Origin: Nocardia miyunensis NBRC 108239
Lineage (GTDB): Bacteria; Actinomycetota; Actinomycetes; Mycobacteriales; Mycobacteriaceae
Direction of reading: 5' to 3'
Length of the DNA stretch: 64,000 nucleotides
NCBI RefSeq assembly: GCF_001613065.1
Contig: NZ_BDBQ01000055.1
Span: forward strand, 1-64,000
Shown: positions 18,106 through 26,942 of the stretch, in pieces
How positions within the stretch are numbered: the first letter of the stretch is position 1
How the letters are laid out: each line of letters begins with the position of its first letter
Program-made: the position numbers and the translations under genes
Notes under the pieces: model-generated
Database searches by the model: none
Told to the model about the DNA's origin: nothing
What the model saw: only the letters and a program-made list of their open reading frames with translations

Positions 18106-19134
18106 GTGTCTGCTCGACCCGAGCCCAACCGGCCCACGCTCGAGGACGTTGCCGCCTACGCTGGGGTCTCGCGGTCCACGGCGTCGCGGGCTCTCAACAA
18201 CGACAGCTACGTCAGCGCACCCGCGCGCGACGCGGTGCTCACCGCGGCCGCCCGGCTGGGCTACACCGCCAATCTGGCAGCTCGGTCGCTGGTCACTCGC
18301 CGCACTGGAGCAATGGCACTGGTGCTGTCGGAGCCGGAGGCGAAGGTGCTCGACGACCCGTACTTCGGTGCGGTGATCCGCGCCGCCTACGCCGAATTAT
18401 CCGCACACGGTGGGCAATTGCTGGTGATGTTCGTCGACAATCATGCCGATGTGCCGGGCGTGGTCCGGTTCCTCGACGGCGGCCATGTCGACGGCGCATT
18501 GGTGTTCGCCCCGCACCGCGGTGATCTGCTGCCCGGCGCGCTGGGCGCGCTGCGGATCCCGGTGGTGTTCGGTGGCCGCACCCATAGTGGCCGGCGGGCC
18601 CGGCACGTGGTCGACTTCGACAACGCCGCCGGCGCCCGGCTCGCGGTTGATCACCTCATCGACCAGGGCCGCCGCCGGATCGCGACGGTATCCGGCCCGG
18701 CCGAGCACCCCGCCGCCGCTGAACGACTGGCCGGCTGGCGGGCCGCGATGCGCGACCGCGGGCTGCGGGGGCGGAATCTGATCGAGTCCGGGGACTTCAC
18801 GATCGCCGGGGGCGAGGAGGCGATGCGCCGGCTGCTCTACCGCGCCCCCGATCTCGACGCGGTGTTCGCCGCCAGCGACCCCATGGCCGCCGGTGCGCTG
18901 CGGGCGCTGGCCGCGCTCGGTCGTCGGGTCCCCGCCGACGTGGCCGTGATCGGCTTCGACGATCACCCGACCCTCGCCCCGGCAACGACACCGCCGCTGA
19001 CGTCGGTGCATCAGGATCCCCGGGAACAGATCCGCGCGATGGTGGCGATCCTGCTGCGGCTGATCACTGGCGAGCAGGTCCCGGGCGAGCGGGTGGTGCT
19101 GCCGGTGTCGCTCACCGTCCGTGCCTCCACCTGA
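18106..19134 (+). CDS. cebR: LacI-family cellobiose repressor CebR
   Basis: 342 aa. The LacI helix-turn-helix (TLEDVAAYAGVSRSTASRALNN) is followed by a sugar-binding effector domain. The GTG at 18106 is preferred because GGGAGG at 18092-18097 lies 8 nt upstream; the in-frame GTG at 18097 overlaps that site. It is divergent from cebEFG-bglC with consensus CebR operators between them. In Streptomyces this regulator releases DNA on binding cellobiose or cellotriose. The same effector is inferred here. Confidence 0.9.
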   Translation: MSARPEPNRPTLEDVAAYAGVSRSTASRALNNDSYVSAPARDAVLTAAARLGYTANLAARSLVTRRTGAMALVLSEPEAKVLDDPYFGAVIRAAYAELSAHGGQLLVMFVDNHADVPGVVRFLDGGHVDGALVFAPHRGDLLPGALGALRIPVVFGGRTHSGRRARHVVDFDNAAGARLAVDHLIDQGRRRIATVSGPAEHPAAAERLAGWRAAMRDRGLRGRNLIESGDFTIAGGEEAMRRLLYRAPDLDAVFAASDPMAAGALRALAALGRRVPADVAVIGFDDHPTLAPATTPPLTSVHQDPREQIRAMVAILLRLITGEQVPGERVVLPVSLTVRAST

Positions 19135-19144
19135 CCGGGCGGAA

Positions 19145-19325
19145 ATCTGGACAACTTCGCCGCTGTCCGCGACCTGGCCGCCCCACGATCGGGGAGTCGG
19201 ACCAAGGCTGGGCCGAGGGGTCGAAGGTTGCCGCTACATCGTGCACACCGCCTCCCCGTTCCCGCCCGCCGCCCCGAAGCACGAGGACGAGCTGGTCCGC
19301 CCGGCCGTCGACGGGACCAAGCCGA
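19145..19325 (+). pseudogene. Remnant of an NAD-dependent epimerase/reductase
   Basis: Short segment encoding SDQGWAEG, then after a frame change EGCRYIVHTASPFPPAAPKHEDELVRPAVDGTK. This aligns with GWSAATEGCRFVQHVASPF...LIRPAVQGTT of the intact SDR gene at 19603-20619. Both ends are missing and the frame is broken, so this is a decayed paralogue in opposite orientation to the intact gene. Between 19326 and 19602 no gene is recognised, although a minus-strand tail ending at 19481 (TEEFQYLLNGLPH) looks like the C-terminus of another lost gene. Confidence 0.6.
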
Positions 19326-19602
19326 GATTTCTCGCGCTACGACTCCCTGTGTCCGATGGGGCTGTTGGCGGCGGGCGCTGCTTGTCGATGCTGGTGGACC
19401 GGCAGAGCGTCCTGGTGATGGTTGGATCGGTGCGGCGGCCCAGGTCGGGAATCTTTCGTTGGCGTCGATGGCGGCGGTGGTCAGTGGGGTAGTCCGTTGA
19501 GCAGGTATTGGAACTCTTCGGTGGGTTGCAGGCGTACGGCGTCGGCGTCTCGAATGAGTCCCTCGATGGTAGTGCAGCGACGGCGGCCGAGGGGATTCGG
19601 GC

Positions 19603-20619
19603 TCAGACGAGTCCGTGCTCTACCAGGCTGCGGCCGGTTTCCTCGATCGTCTCGGGTATCGAGCGGAGAGGTCGGCCAAGGAGTGCCTCGGCGGGCTCCC
19701 GGTCGAAGCGTTGCGCCAATCCGATGAGCCATCGGTTGTCACGCAGTTGAGGTTCGAACATGCTCGCGACCCAGGTCAGCCAGGTCGGCATCGCGCGGGT
19801 GGGCATCTTCCCGCTCGCCTCGGGCAGCCTCTCCCGCAGCACCGCGGCGACTTCGATGAGCGATGACGGGTCCGTGGCGACGATCGTGCGGCTGCCGCCC
19901 GCCGTCTCGGCGGTCATGGCCTCGATATGTGCGTCGGCGACATCCCGCACGTCGATCCAGGGGAGACGCAGGTCGGGAATCATCGGCAGCGCCCCTGCCA
20001 TGATCTGCCGGATCGCCGTGACCGAGGTTCCCGGGTCGTCGGAGAGAAGCGGGCCGATGACCCCGCCCGGGTTGATGACGGCGAGGCGGTCACGCGCGCC
20101 GCGTCGCTCGGTGATGTCCCACGCCGCGCGCTCGGCCCGAACCTTCGAGGTGACATAGGCGCCGAGCCCGCGCTGATCGAGCGGGGTCCAGTCGGATGCC
20201 GTGAAGAGGTGATCCTTTCGCGCCGGGGCGTACTGCACCGTCGCGAGGGCGGAAGTGACCACCACGCGGTCCACGCCCGCATCGAGCGCGGCGTTGATCG
20301 CCCTGGTCGTGCCCTGGACGGCAGGACGGATCAGATCATTCGGGTCCTTCGGCTTCGTCGTGACGAAGGGGGAAGCCACGTGCTGCACGAAACGACACCC
20401 TTCGGTCGCGGCCGACCAGCCCTGGTCCGAGAGTAGGTCGAGTTGCACGATCTCGAGCAACGCGTCGTCGGCGACCGCCGCCATCGCATCGCGCACCTCG
20501 TCGGCGCGGGCCGGCGACCGCACCGACCCGCGGACCGCATATCCGCGGCGCAGAAGCTCAGCGGCGATGTGACCGCCGATGAATCCCGAAATGCCCGTAA
20601 CCAGAACCGTGTCGGCCAT
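19603..20619 (-). CDS. Extended SDR: NAD-dependent epimerase/dihydroflavonol-reductase-like
   Basis: 338 aa. Rossmann motif VTGISGFIGG at the N-terminus, catalytic YVTSK (YxxxK) at about residues 155-160, and the family hallmark GCRFVQHVASPF. Members reduce aldehydes or ketones with NAD(P)H. The start is ATG at 20619; an in-frame upstream extension crosses the palindromic operator and the TetR gene and is discarded. It is divergent from a TetR regulator and separated from it by a 44-nt palindrome, so it is almost certainly repressed by it. The natural substrate is unknown, possibly a toxic aldehyde. Confidence 0.87.
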   Translation of the reverse strand: MADTVLVTGISGFIGGHIAAELLRRGYAVRGSVRSPARADEVRDAMAAVADDALLEIVQLDLLSDQGWSAATEGCRFVQHVASPFVTTKPKDPNDLIRPAVQGTTRAINAALDAGVDRVVVTSALATVQYAPARKDHLFTASDWTPLDQRGLGAYVTSKVRAERAAWDITERRGARDRLAVINPGGVIGPLLSDDPGTSVTAIRQIMAGALPMIPDLRLPWIDVRDVADAHIEAMTAETAGGSRTIVATDPSSLIEVAAVLRERLPEASGKMPTRAMPTWLTWVASMFEPQLRDNRWLIGLAQRFDREPAEALLGRPLRSIPETIEETGRSLVEHGLV

Positions 20620-20640
20620 GTCCACCCAATCGATCTGCCA

Positions 20641-20684
20641 TCTTGACAGTGAGTAGTTTACGTTTGATCTACTCACTGTCAAGA
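20641..20684. promoter_or_regulatory. TetR operator, 16-bp perfect inverted repeat
   Basis: TCTTGACAGTGAGTAG (20641-20656) and its exact reverse complement (20669-20684) are separated by 12 nt, between divergent SDR and TetR genes. Each arm contains TTGACA, so the dyad also supplies -35-like elements in both directions. A dimer or pair of dimers of the TetR protein would occlude both promoters. Confidence 0.8.
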
Positions 20685-20694
20685 TGTAGGCATC

Positions 20695-21318
20695 ATGATG
20701 ACCGAGGAGACCAGGACCGGCGACCGCTACCATCACGGCAACCTGCGCGCGGCGCTGCTCGACAGCGCGCTGGATGTGTTGAGCGAGAGCGGCGTCGCCG
20801 GCTTCAGCATGCGCGAGGCGGCGCGACGGGCCGGTGTGTCGCAGTCCGCGCCGAAGCACCACTTCGGCGATGCACGCGGGCTGCTCGGCGCGCTCGCCAC
20901 GCGCGCCTACCGCCAGTTGTGCGAGCGCCTCGAGGCGGTCGAGCTCTCCGGGCGCGATGTGCGCGAGCGGGTGACGGCGCTCGCACTCGAATATGTTGCG
21001 TTCGCGCGGGACAACCGCGCGCTGTTCGACCTCATGTGGCGCATGACGCAGTTCGACTACAACGATCCGGAACTGGCCGAGCAGAAGCACCGCGCCCTGC
21101 GCGCCCTGGATCGCGTCCTACGCGGCACCGATGCCGCACCGACGTCCGAGGAGGATCCCCCGCTGGTGCAGAGTTACGCAGTGTGGTCGCTCGTGCATGG
21201 ATACACCACCCTCGCACTGGAGGGAGCGATCGACGAGGACGCTGCCGACCCACTGGCAAACGACCTGCTCCCCGCAATGCTTCAGCTCGTCGATGTCAGC
21301 CTCGGAGATCGGCGGTAA
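20695..21318 (+). CDS. TetR-family repressor of the SDR gene
   Basis: 207 aa. The N-terminal TetR helix-turn-helix (SMREAARRAGVSQSAPKHHFGDARGLLGALA) is followed by a WHG/TetR_C-type ligand domain (FARDNRALFDLMWRMT). ATG at 20695, with a second ATG at 20698. It is divergent from the SDR gene across the 16-bp inverted repeat, fitting autorepression plus control of the SDR. The ligand is unknown. Confidence 0.9.
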   Translation: MMTEETRTGDRYHHGNLRAALLDSALDVLSESGVAGFSMREAARRAGVSQSAPKHHFGDARGLLGALATRAYRQLCERLEAVELSGRDVRERVTALALEYVAFARDNRALFDLMWRMTQFDYNDPELAEQKHRALRALDRVLRGTDAAPTSEEDPPLVQSYAVWSLVHGYTTLALEGAIDEDAADPLANDLLPAMLQLVDVSLGDRR

Positions 21319-21584
21319 GCGACGAACGCTCCACGTCGTGGCGCAGCCTCAACTCGCCGGCCCCATCTCGAGGCGCCATCAGGTGCCGATGCGGCGGCGT
21401 GGATTGTCGGGGGAGCAGCGATCATCACAGCCTCGGCCGTATCCCCGAGCGAGTGGCCCCGGCCGGTGCGTCACCCGTTCCGCGATCCACTCGCCACATG
21501 TCCACGTGGTGAAGCGACGTTTCGCAGAAGTAACGACATGGCAAGGGTATTGCGGATGCCCGATTGGTCGGGCATGCTGCACTG

Positions 21585-21598
21585 TACACAAAAGTGTA
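21585..21598. promoter_or_regulatory. TACAC-N4-GTGTA dyad
   Basis: Perfect 5-bp inverted repeat with AAAA spacer, just before a GGAGG sequence. It resembles the TGTG/CACA dyad upstream of the permease, hinting that one GntR-type regulator controlled both. Confidence 0.35.
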
Positions 21599-22532
21599 TT
21601 CATTTTGGAGGCGACTTGACTACGCGGTGTGCGCCGGTGACTGGTCCAGTCTCGATGCCGAACTCCCGGCACGCGGGACCCGAGATTCACGTTGACAATT
21701 CGGCGGCCGATGGGCTCGAATCGTGGGTCGGTACAACACCGGTCGCCGCGGATTGCCAAGCGCCGGTCGGGCCCGGTCGCCCGCCGAGCGGGCTCCCGCG
21801 GGCCCCATCACCGGCCCCGGGTATCCGGCAACGGAGGGGCGCGGTCGGCCCGGAGACCGACCTGGACAGTGCTCGCGCCCGCGCCGAGTACGGTAATGCT
21901 GTCGAGCGTGCCAATGTGTCGGCCGAGCCCTGCGCGCGGAAATAGCGACCGGCGTCGCAGCGGGTCTCGTCGCTGATGAAATTGTTCGACGGCGCCCCTA
22001 TGGTCTCTGTCGTTGCCATATTTGTTCCGGAACGTGCGCCCATACCTGGAGGACATGCGCTCCGGGCCTTTGCCGGAGGGCTGCGACGCCCTGTCCCAAG
22101 CCCACGGCGGACAGATATGTGCACCCCGGGAAGAGTTCCTGGAGAAAATTCTGGCGCTTCCTGAACAGCTGGTGGTGACCTCGACGGAAATCTGTCGGGT
22201 AGCCGCCGAAGATCTCGGTCGTGTTGGATCGGGAAATACGAGAAAGAAAAGAGATGAGGGGTTATACACAGCATCTCCCGGGCCACCGGGCCACGGTGAT
22301 CGCCACCTCGGCCATTGCCGCCAAGGCCGGCCTCGCACTGTCCGGGCGGCGAAGTGGCCGCATGCGGCCAGACACCCCCGCGCATCGGAGGAATGCGCCG
22401 CCACGCCGCGGCTGCGGTGCGATGAAAAACGGCTGGCCGCCGCGGTGATGCATTCGCGAAACCTGCAACCCGGTAGGAACATACCGATAGCCTAAAGCTC
22501 TCCGTATCCATATCTCGATCGCTATTCTTTAT

Positions 22533-22552
22533 TGTATACAGTTGTGAACACA
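22533..22552. promoter_or_regulatory. Paired TGTATACA / TGTG-AA-CACA dyads
   Basis: Two small palindromes (22533-22540 and 22543-22552) in an AT-rich stretch 41 nt upstream of the NCS1 permease start. TGTnnACA-type dyads are common GntR-family operators. No regulator gene is adjacent. Confidence 0.4.
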
Positions 22553-22592
22553 GTTTGTTGTATTACTATCCTTAGAAAATTCTGGAGGCGTT

Positions 22593-23993
22593 ATGCCGAC
22601 CCTGTCCGCGCCGCATTCCGATGCCGATGAAAACTACAATGCGCACCCGGTGCCTTCCAACGCTCGACTCGGCCGCTGGCAAGTCGCCATGTCGTACTGG
22701 TCCCTGCTCTCGGCGATGGTCTGGCTGTTCTACGGCGCTCTCGCTGCGAGTTTGTACGGAACCCGCGACGCGATGATTGCCATTGCGCTGTCAACCGTGG
22801 TGTTCGCGCTGGCGAACATCATGATGACACGACTGGGAATTCGCCACGGCGTCAATTCGACGCTATTGACGAAATCCCTGTTCGGACGGTGGGGATCTTT
22901 GCTCACCGCCCTGCTCGTTGCGGTCACCGTGCTCTACTACGCGATATTCGAGTCGAGCACCCTGGCGGTCGCCTTCCGGAGCTACGTCAAACACGGTGAC
23001 ATCCGGCTGTGGTATGCCGTGATCGTCGTCGTGATGCTGCCGCTCATGCTCGGCAGCGTCCAGTCGTGGATGGCCAAGCTCAACGGTGTCCTGCTGCCGT
23101 TCTACCTCGTCGGTCTCGTCTCCATCCTGATCGCGGCGGGCGTGAAGTTCGGCCACGGCTCGCACTGGCTCAGCTTCTCCGGAGTCGTTCCCGCCGAAGG
23201 TCGTTCGTTTCCCGGCTGGATCCTCTGCTTCGTGCTCTACATGGGCATCTACATCACCATGCCGACGACGATCGACTTTGCGCGATTCGCCCGGCGCGAG
23301 GACGAGAAGTTCCACGAGGTCGTCACCTTCGGATGGGTGTTCTACCTGCTGCTGTTCATCCTCAACGGCTTCGCCGGCATCTACCTGGTGCAGCTGGCGC
23401 TGCCCACCGAGCCGGCCTCGGAAACCGGTGTGGTGCAGGCTATTCTGGCCAGCCTGGGATGGATCGGCCTGCTGTTCATCGTCATCTCGCAGACGCGGGT
23501 GAACACCCTGAACTACTACCAGTCGAGCACGAATTTCGAGCGGATCCTCAGCACGGTCACCTCGGTCCGTCTGCCCCGCTTCGTCTGGGTGACCGCCGTC
23601 GCCGTCGTCGTCTTTCTGATGATGCTCACCGATGTCTTCAGTTATCTGCAGACCGCGCTGAACTGGCAGGGCGTGCTCGTCATCGGATGGGTCGGTGTGG
23701 TTTTGACGCATTTCGCGCTCAGTAGGCGAGACCGGCGGTTCGGCCCGGTTGTCGACGAGAGCATGCCGCGCATCGGCTGGGGCCTGATCGCCTGGATCGT
23801 GCCTTCGATCGTCGGCATCGTGCTGCTGGAAGTGTCATCGGTGCCGGCGGCCGCCAGGCAGTCGGCACAGTTGATCGTCCTTGTTCTCTCGGTAGTGCTC
23901 TACACGGTGACCTATCTGCTGACTCGCCGGGCCGATGACGCGGCAACTGCCGGGCGGGTCGACGGCGCCGAAGTGCCCTCGGCCGTCCACTGA
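22593..23993 (+). CDS. NCS1-family purine/cytosine-type permease
   Basis: 466 aa with about twelve membrane segments. The N-terminal region VPSNARLGRWQVAMSYWSLLSAMVWLF and the central GWILCFVLYMGIYITMPTTIDFARF match the NCS1 nucleobase/hydantoin/cation symporter family (CodB-like). ATG at 22593 has TGGAGG 5 nt upstream. It is monocistronic. Substrate could be cytosine, purines, allantoin, hydantoin or a related ring; no catabolic gene nearby decides it. Confidence 0.85.
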   Translation: MPTLSAPHSDADENYNAHPVPSNARLGRWQVAMSYWSLLSAMVWLFYGALAASLYGTRDAMIAIALSTVVFALANIMMTRLGIRHGVNSTLLTKSLFGRWGSLLTALLVAVTVLYYAIFESSTLAVAFRSYVKHGDIRLWYAVIVVVMLPLMLGSVQSWMAKLNGVLLPFYLVGLVSILIAAGVKFGHGSHWLSFSGVVPAEGRSFPGWILCFVLYMGIYITMPTTIDFARFARREDEKFHEVVTFGWVFYLLLFILNGFAGIYLVQLALPTEPASETGVVQAILASLGWIGLLFIVISQTRVNTLNYYQSSTNFERILSTVTSVRLPRFVWVTAVAVVVFLMMLTDVFSYLQTALNWQGVLVIGWVGVVLTHFALSRRDRRFGPVVDESMPRIGWGLIAWIVPSIVGIVLLEVSSVPAAARQSAQLIVLVLSVVLYTVTYLLTRRADDAATAGRVDGAEVPSAVH

Positions 23994-24146
23994 ATCATCA
24001 GCGGCCTCGGCCGTCGCGTCCACGGAATCATTTCTCGACAGAACAGGACCCGTCACGGGTTGGGGGCCGCTTCTTCCAAGTGCTGCGGTCCTCAATGAAC
24101 ATGTATGAGGGGCCGTAAAGTCTTCGGACAGTGAGTATTTGGTTTC

Positions 24147-24590
24147 TCAGGCTGCTCTATTCCGTGTGAGCCATTCGGACTCTACCTCGTTCGGTGTTCG
24201 GTAGCCAAGCGCCGAGTGAAGCCGGATCTGGTTGTACCGCAACTCGATATAGCGTGTGATGTCCTTTCGGGCGGATTCTCTGGTGGGGTATTGTGTGCGG
24301 TGTACGCGCTCGTTCTTCAAGGTGCCGTTGAACGATTCCGCCCACGCGTTGTCGTAACAGATTCCGGTTCGGCCGACGGATCGCAGTATCTTCAATTCCT
24401 CTGCGACAGTGGCGAACTCCGCCGATAGGTATTGAGTGCCACGATCGGAATGAAAGACCGTGACCTCGGCGACGATGTTGACGCTGCCTGCCGCCATCCG
24501 TAACGCGTCGATGACGAGTTCGGTGCGCATATGATCAGCCATCGCGTATCCGGCGACCTTCTTGGAGAAACAGTCCAAAACGGTCGCCAT
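24147..24590 (-). pseudogene. IS3 transposase OrfB, C-terminal part (interrupted)
   Basis: 147 codons from ATVLDCFSKKVAGYAM to the C-terminus. It contains the second Asp (VFHSDRGTQY) and the Glu (WAESFNGTLKNE) of the DDE triad of the rve integrase core. The missing N-terminal part, including the first Asp (VGDITYI), is at 28075-28521. Joining the two restores an unbroken, family-typical junction WLYL-ATVLDCF. The apparent ATG at 24590 is created by the insertion end. Confidence 0.85.
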
Positions 24591-24593
24591 TCT

Positions 24594-24602
24594 GTGGAAT
24601 CT
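24594..24602. repeat. Left terminal inverted repeat GTGGAATCT
   Basis: Exact inverted match to 28061-28069, starting 5 nt inside the left boundary of the tyrosine-recombinase element. Confidence 0.65.
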
Positions 24603-24614
24603 GAAATGTCCTGT

Positions 24615-26942
24615 TTATGAGGGTTTTTCGGGGGTTGTTGGGGTTATGGGCAGTAGGGTCGCGGTGGGTGGAACGCCGATCTGTCGGGGTGTGGCTCCGG
24701 TTGGGGCGGGGACGTCGATGAGGCGTTCGAGGAGCTGGTCCAGGGCGCTGTGTCCTTCGTCGACAGCGACTCGTTCTTCGTCGGTGAGCGGGATGTTGGC
24801 GAGCATCCGTTGCAGGTTCTCTTTTGCTTCGAGGAGTTGGCCCTTGCTGGAGCTCTTGGGGGTGTAGAAATCGCAACGGGCGCAAGCCATTCGGTGGGGG
24901 CATTGCTCGAAGAAGGTGTAGGTGCAGAAGCCGTGACCGAGGTCGTAGTGCTGCCAGGGTTCTCCGGCGGTGGCTGCGCCGGAGGTGACAGCGTCTCGGT
25001 CGAGGAGGACCTCGATGGTGCGGACGTTGCGGGCGAAGTACCCGGCTTCGGAATAGGCCTTGGACAGGGTGTTCGGGGTGATTTTGGCGTAATGCTGGGT
25101 GGTATTGGGGGTGCGGTGTCCGAGCCATGCCTGCAGTTCGAACAGGGTCATGGGTTCCTTGGCGTTGTAAAGCTGGCTCGCGATGGTGGATCGGGCGCGG
25201 TGGCTGGTGATGGTGCCGCGGACATCGGTGGTCGGGACGCCGGCTTTGGCGCAGAGCGCGGGGATGATGGTGTGGTTGATGTAGGGCTTGCCGACGGGCA
25301 GGGCGCGAATCGAGAACAGCACCTCGACGCGCTCGCCGGTCTTGCGGTCCAACCGTTTCGGCTGGTCGGGCCGCAGCGTCTGCCATGCGTGGATGGCTTG
25401 TCCGACGAGGGGGTCGACAGGTTTGGTGAACGCGGTGCCGGTCTTGTGGACGGGAACGTCGAGCAGGCAGACCGCGTCCTGGGCGAGGATGTCGCGGGAG
25501 TCGCCGCGGATGGGAGCGCCGTCGTGCTGCCAGCGGATGCAGCCGACGCGCAGCCGGGTGATTTCGTCGCTGCGTAACCCGGAGAACAGCCAGGTCACGG
25601 TGACTGCGCGGATCAGCTCCATCGGATAGAAGGTGTCGGCGGAGTTGCCGGGCAGGTCGGCAGGTTCCAGGTTGAGTCCGGCCCAGAGCAGTTTGGCCCA
25701 CACGTCGTCGGCGATGACGCGGGGATCGGGGCCGATCAGCGCGGCGACGCTGCGAGGAACGGCCAGCGCCCGATTGGGGTCGAAACGGCGGGGAATCCAT
25801 TCCCATTCCTGGCAGTCCCGCAAGAATGTCCGGGCGGCATTGAGATTCTGAGCCTTGGTGCGTGGTGAGATCGGGGTGCCGGCCCGTTCGCCGAGGGCGT
25901 CGTGACGCTGAACCCAGGCACCGACACTCATCCGGTCGACCGCGGCGACCCAGGCCGCGCAGGTAGTCCTGGTCCAGTGCCCTGGTTCGGTGATCTCGGG
26001 GTGCTCGGCGGCCAGCCAGCGACCGGCTTTGGCCATGATGTTGCGGACCGAGGCGCGGACCTTAGGAGTCAAAGTTGAAGTGGCATACCAGCGTTCGACC
26101 CACTGCGCCCAGGCCGGATCGGTTCCTTCGATGCCCAGGCCAGGGAGGTATCCGCTGCGGACCGGTGGGTCGCAGTGTCCCAGCTCGGCGACGGCGCGTT
26201 GCAGCGCGTAAAGCATCGATCCCTGGTGGCCGTCGGTGGCTGGATGGGCTCGCAGCATCTCGAATGCCGAGGTGGACAGGTCGGCGAGCCGAGGGCTGCG
26301 GTTGAGCAGCAAGGCTTGGCTGAACACGCCGTGCATCCGGGTTCGGGCGCTGTCGAGGCGGTATCCCCACCGGTCGAGAACCTGCTCGGCATCGCCCATC
26401 GCCTCGGCGACCGCGGGCTTGCCGAATATCAAGCAGGCCAAGTGGAATCGGTTGAACGTGCCCAGACGGTGGAAGTCGGTGAACCCGCCGAGCAGATAGG
26501 CCAGGGCCACCACGAAGGGCCGGACTGTCGACTCGGTCGGCATCTGCTGCGCGGCGGTGAATTCGCGGGCGCTGCTGCCGCAGAGCGCGGCCCATTCCCA
26601 CGGGGTCCAGCCCCACCAGCTGCGGCTGGTCTCGCCGCAGTGGGCCAGCACGATCGCTGCAGCCTGTCTGCCGGCGCGGCGGAACCGGTCGGCGTTGTCG
26701 TGATCCAACCCGGCAACCGTCGCGTCCAGCGGCTCGACCAGCCGGGTCAGTGCCCGCCACTGCGCCGCGGTCCGCCGCGGAATGCCCACGGCCTTGTTGC
26801 GGCGTAGCTGCTGCGCGTCGAGCGCGGCCAGCGCCGCGATCTCGGTGTCGCTCAACGCGGTCCGCCGATCCCACCGCGTCGAGTCAGACAGCCAGCGATC
26901 GACGGCGGTGCTTGCCCGCGCCCGATTGGCGGCGGCGCTCAC
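24615..26942 (-). CDS. Tyrosine recombinase, TnpB-like (large)
   Basis: 775 aa. The C-terminal half is a phage-integrase-type catalytic domain: Arg in FSGLRSDEITRLR, HxxR in TSHRARSTIA, GH in AWLGHRTPNTTQ, and the nucleophile Tyr in QHYAKIT. After it comes a Cys-rich tail (CPHRMACARCDFYTP), a hallmark of Tn554 TnpB-like proteins, and a coiled region. The N-terminal 350 residues are a long DNA-binding extension. The start is GTG at 26942, overlapping the stop of the smaller recombinase (GTGA). Together the two should cut and join the element ends. All catalytic residues are present, so the enzyme may be active. Confidence 0.85.
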   Translation of the reverse strand: MSAAANRARASTAVDRWLSDSTRWDRRTALSDTEIAALAALDAQQLRRNKAVGIPRRTAAQWRALTRLVEPLDATVAGLDHDNADRFRRAGRQAAAIVLAHCGETSRSWWGWTPWEWAALCGSSAREFTAAQQMPTESTVRPFVVALAYLLGGFTDFHRLGTFNRFHLACLIFGKPAVAEAMGDAEQVLDRWGYRLDSARTRMHGVFSQALLLNRSPRLADLSTSAFEMLRAHPATDGHQGSMLYALQRAVAELGHCDPPVRSGYLPGLGIEGTDPAWAQWVERWYATSTLTPKVRASVRNIMAKAGRWLAAEHPEITEPGHWTRTTCAAWVAAVDRMSVGAWVQRHDALGERAGTPISPRTKAQNLNAARTFLRDCQEWEWIPRRFDPNRALAVPRSVAALIGPDPRVIADDVWAKLLWAGLNLEPADLPGNSADTFYPMELIRAVTVTWLFSGLRSDEITRLRVGCIRWQHDGAPIRGDSRDILAQDAVCLLDVPVHKTGTAFTKPVDPLVGQAIHAWQTLRPDQPKRLDRKTGERVEVLFSIRALPVGKPYINHTIIPALCAKAGVPTTDVRGTITSHRARSTIASQLYNAKEPMTLFELQAWLGHRTPNTTQHYAKITPNTLSKAYSEAGYFARNVRTIEVLLDRDAVTSGAATAGEPWQHYDLGHGFCTYTFFEQCPHRMACARCDFYTPKSSSKGQLLEAKENLQRMLANIPLTDEERVAVDEGHSALDQLLERLIDVPAPTGATPRQIGVPPTATLLPITPTTPEKPS

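Larger units (their letters stand above)
21319..22592. other. 1.27-kb region without intact gene
   Basis: No family could be recognised in any frame. Structure seen: a perfect 8-bp hairpin (21556-21563 and 21568-21575), a TACAC-AAAA-GTGTA dyad (21585-21598), and then TTTGGAGG followed by a possible TTG start at 21615. The resulting reading frame has no recognisable domain. A plus-strand segment from about 22013 to 22210 (FLEKILALPEQLVVTSTEICRVAAEDLGR) looks protein-like but has no good start and degenerates. The layout resembles a decayed gene with the same promoter style as the permease at 22593. Confidence 0.4.
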
